Source: Phocaeicola faecium (GTDB lineage Bacteria; Bacteroidota; Bacteroidia; Bacteroidales; Bacteroidaceae). From it: DNA of 64,000 nucleotides. The position numbers were made by a program, and so were the translations under genes. Positions within the stretch are counted from its first letter, which is position 1. Each line of letters starts with the position of its first letter. Of this stretch, positions 62,023-64,000 are shown piece by piece. Below the pieces are notes generated by a model. It did not search any database. It was not told where the DNA came from and saw nothing but the letters and a program-made list of their open reading frames with translations. The stretch lies in contig NZ_JACSPQ010000001.1 of assembly GCF_014837055.1 (NCBI RefSeq), positions 609,035 through 673,034 of the forward strand, in the 5' to 3' direction.

Positions 62023-63087
62023 TTATTTGGCTCCATGACCTTTCACCCGTGACAGTCCGATAAAAACAGCAGACAGCATGGTGAATACATAAGCCTGAAT
62101 GAACGCAACCAAGATTTCAAGGGCATTCATAAAAATACCGAATACTACAGCGACAAACGTCATCGAGCCGTTTATAATAGGGCCTGCTTTTACCGTAATA
62201 AAGATGATGGCTATCAAACTTAATACGGCTGCATGACCTGCCATTATGTTGGCGAAAAGACGAATCATCAATGCAAACGGTTTGGTAAATATACCGAAGA
62301 ATTCAATCAACGGCATCATAGGAACCGGAGCTTTCAACCACGTAGGCACGTCTGGCCAAAATATCTCCTTCCAATACTCCTTCGTTCCAAAGATATTGGT
62401 CAAAAGGAACGTACACAAAGCTAACACCAATGTAATAGCAATGTTACCGGTAACGTTTGCTCCTCCCGGAAAGATGGGAATCAACCCCATCAAATTGTTG
62501 ACCAGCACAAAGAAAAAGGCCGTCAACAAGTAAGGCGCATACCGCTTGTAATCTTCACCCACGCATCCTTTGATTACATCGTCGTAAATCATCAGGATGA
62601 GTGCTTCCATCATACCCACACCGCCGCGCGGAGCGCTTTGCTCCACAGGATGTTTCTTATACCAGCGCGCACAGGCTATCATGATAACCACCAATATCGC
62701 ACTGTTGATAAACAGTCCCAACACGTCTTTGGTAATGGAAATGTCAAACGGTCTTATTTCTGCACCCGCAGCATCCCGCTCTACGATTTTGCCGTCGTAG
62801 GCTCCGCCTTCCGCAATGTACAAGCCCTCATATTCTTCTCCCCCCTCTAATTTAGAAGAAGAAAAAACATGCCAGCCCGTACTGCTCTTTACGATTACCG
62901 GGAGCGGTATGCTGAGTGAAGTATTGCCGAACGTTGCGATATGCCATTCATAAGCATCGCCGATATGTCCGAACACCAATTCATTCACGTCCACATCCGC
63001 AGCTTCATCGTTCTGAGCCTTCAGCGTTTCTGCCGGAACTATCGCCAACAGGAGCAGAAGCATTACTATGTACCGTAGTTTTTTCAT
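62023..63087 (-). CDS. atpB: F0 ATP synthase a subunit with extracytoplasmic N-terminal extension
   Basis: A 354-residue a subunit, about 85 longer than in E. coli. It starts with a signal-peptide-like stretch (YIVMLLLLLAIVPAETLKAQ) and about 110 residues of periplasmic sequence (HIATFGNTSLSIPLPVIVKS). The a-subunit core follows, with the essential Arg276 (FALMIRLFANIMAGH) and further membrane helices. The extension is known in Bacteroidetes a subunits. The start overlaps the upstream membrane-protein gene by 83 bases. Confidence 0.95.
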   Translation of the reverse strand: MKKLRYIVMLLLLLAIVPAETLKAQNDEAADVDVNELVFGHIGDAYEWHIATFGNTSLSIPLPVIVKSSTGWHVFSSSKLEGGEEYEGLYIAEGGAYDGKIVERDAAGAEIRPFDISITKDVLGLFINSAILVVIMIACARWYKKHPVEQSAPRGGVGMMEALILMIYDDVIKGCVGEDYKRYAPYLLTAFFFVLVNNLMGLIPIFPGGANVTGNIAITLVLALCTFLLTNIFGTKEYWKEIFWPDVPTWLKAPVPMMPLIEFFGIFTKPFALMIRLFANIMAGHAAVLSLIAIIFITVKAGPIINGSMTFVAVVFGIFMNALEILVAFIQAYVFTMLSAVFIGLSRVKGHGAK

Positions 63088-63496
63088 TGTTTGCTTGTTT
63101 TCTTAATTTCAGTTTCGCTTCAAAACGAAGGAAGAAACGGGTCTCGAATATCAGAAACGCAAAATAGAACAGGATAAACGTTGCAAAAAAAGCCACCACC
63201 TCATGTCCTATCACGAATCCGTAGAATAACAGTATCAATATACTCAGGATAAACTTCAATGTCTTACACACAAGGTAAGTCATCGCTATTTTGTCTAACC
63301 CCAAGCTATAATTGAACGCGAACATGTAGATGTAAAACAGCCCGAAAAGATAAAAGAATATCGGAATGGCGGGAAACCACAAAAAATACCTTTCAGGGAT
63401 AAATATATGATATACCAATGCCACCACTGCTGTCAGAATCACTCCTATGACAGTCAATTCTTTTATAAACTTTTTCTTTACGGCTAACAAAAACAT
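63005..63496 (-). CDS. AtpI/ATP synthase-associated four-segment membrane protein
   Basis: A 163-residue protein with four hydrophobic segments (ELTVIGVILTAVVALVYHIF; FLWFPAIPIFFYLFGLFYIY; YLVCKTLKFILSILILLFYG; VVAFFATFILFYFAFLIFE) and a basic, low-complexity C-terminal tail. Its place between atpC and atpB matches a Uncl/AtpI-like assembly helper, but the sequence is not clearly AtpI. The last 83 bases overlap the start of atpB in another frame. Confidence 0.75.
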   Translation of the reverse strand: MFLLAVKKKFIKELTVIGVILTAVVALVYHIFIPERYFLWFPAIPIFFYLFGLFYIYMFAFNYSLGLDKIAMTYLVCKTLKFILSILILLFYGFVIGHEVVAFFATFILFYFAFLIFETRFFLRFEAKLKLRKQANNEKTTVHSNASAPVGDSSGRNAEGSER

Positions 63497-63566
63497 TTCA
63501 TCACACAGTTTTTCATTCGTAAAACTATAAAAAACATATTCGGTTCAACGTCCGCTTCCACTCTTT

Positions 63567-63812
63567 TCAAAGCTCTGCGCAGACTGAAATCTGATTATCT
63601 CTAACTTCTACGAATCCTCCCTTTATTTCTAAAGAGTGTGTTTCCTTTCCGGCCACATATCTCACTTCTCCCGCTACCAACGACGATATTATCGGAGCAT
63701 GGTTTACCAAAACCTGAAATTCTCCTAATTCTCCCGGCAATACCACCGAATCCGCTTTTCCATCGTAAACGGTACGTTCGGGTGAAACAATAACCAGATG
63801 AAGTTCTTTCAT
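63567..63812 (-). CDS. atpC: F1 ATP synthase epsilon subunit (short form)
   Basis: An 81-residue epsilon subunit starting MKELHLVIVSPERTVYDGKA, with SVVLPGELGEFQVLVNHAPI and EIKGGFVEVRDNQISV. Only the N-terminal beta-sandwich is present. The C-terminal two-helix domain, which inhibits ATP hydrolysis in other bacteria, is missing, and the stop at 63567 is clean. The ATG at 63812 is chosen, since an upstream start at 63842 adds only ten basic residues. Confidence 0.92.
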   Translation of the reverse strand: MKELHLVIVSPERTVYDGKADSVVLPGELGEFQVLVNHAPIISSLVAGEVRYVAGKETHSLEIKGGFVEVRDNQISVCAEL

Positions 63813-63879
63813 AATTAACTTATTTTTGAGTTTCCGAGCCATGAGCCTGTTTTAAGCTACAAGCCCTAAAAACTTAAAA

Positions 63880-64000
63880 TTATCCTTTAGCTGCCTCCAG
63901 CAATTTCTTTCCTTTCGCTATGGCATCTTCGATGGTACCCACATTCAAGAATGCCTGTTCGGGTAAGTAATCCACCTCACCGTCCAGAATCATCTTGAAT
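63880..64000 (-). CDS. atpD: F1 ATP synthase beta subunit, partial (C-terminal end)
   Basis: The last 40 residues of Atp[21 protein letters not shown], then [19 protein letters not shown] and a stop at 63880-63882. [12 protein letters not shown] is diagnostic for the beta subunit. The rest, including the catalytic Walker A, is beyond the right edge. It is the first gene of the operon seen here. Confidence 0.95.
   Translation of the reverse strand, partial: FKMILDGEVDYLPEQAFLNVGTIEDAIAKGKKLLEAAKG

Overview
This 64 kb window is a chromosomal stretch of a member of the order Bacteroidales, most likely the family Bacteroidaceae (Bacteroides or Phocaeicola). The assignment rests on the promoter style (TTTG, about 20 bases, TAnnTTTG, as upstream of feoB at 30667-30698 and ftsY at 5551-5582), families largely confined to this phylum (DUF4836, DUF5687, DUF5063, DUF4295, the two-module sensor kinase), the moxR/DUF58 aerotolerance-type locus, a fused FeoA-FeoB with a Cys-rich partner, and the ATP synthase order D-C-x-B-E-F-H-A-G. 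No phage, plasmid, CRISPR array or complete insertion sequence is visible. The species cannot be fixed by reading alone.

Layout. 1-8.8 kb, minus strand: housekeeping genes map, tsaD, a cinA-like gene, rpmB-rpmG-DUF4295, ftsY-rimO, an HU gene, an HU-membrane-LysM protein, then moxR and the start of a DUF58 gene. 9.1-16.6 kb, minus: a small ABC exporter (FtsX-like permease and ATPase) with two DUF4836 lipoproteins flanking rsmE, then a bifunctional nuclease and a nucleoside-type MFS permease. 17.2-21.1 kb: an RND efflux pump whose operon has been beheaded. Its TolC partner and an unrelated plus-strand gene have both lost their 5' ends at one junction near 20645. 21.5-28.7 kb, minus: a thioredoxin-like lipoprotein, a MITE-like element, and a regulatory unit made of a 1470-residue double sensor kinase, a response regulator and a membrane protein. 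28.8-33.8 kb: a histone H1-like protein, tilS, feoAB with a small Cys-rich membrane protein, and a tRNA operon Cys-Cys-Lys-Lys. 34-36.4 kb, minus: an rRNA methyltransferase, a 3'-5' exonuclease and a DUF5063 protein. 36.5-45.6 kb, plus: ftsK, a LolA-like gene, trxB, an M16 protease, DUF5687 and an ABC ATPase. 45.8-51.9 kb, minus: a C69 dipeptidase, an M23 peptidase coupled to tatA, gcvT and pepT. 52.1-57.9 kb: an outer membrane barrel protein, divergent uxaB/uxaC for hexuronate catabolism, a metallo-hydrolase and a small lipoprotein. 58-64 kb, minus: the F-type ATP synthase operon from the end of atpD to atpG.

The most unusual structure outside genes is a dispersed family of twin-hairpin intergenic repeats built on CTACCCATAG / CTACCGTTAG units, seen at six gene borders. 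Two copies (17057-17140 and 30465-30548) are 84-base inverted copies of each other with only four differences. A second, independent repeat (22658-22851) has 18-base perfect terminal inverted repeats, and a fragment of it at 56424-56492 runs into the promoter of the next gene. The most interesting proteins are the double kinase, in which one module keeps the ATP site and the other keeps the phospho-acceptor histidine, and the HU-TM-LysM protein, which could tie DNA to the cell wall.
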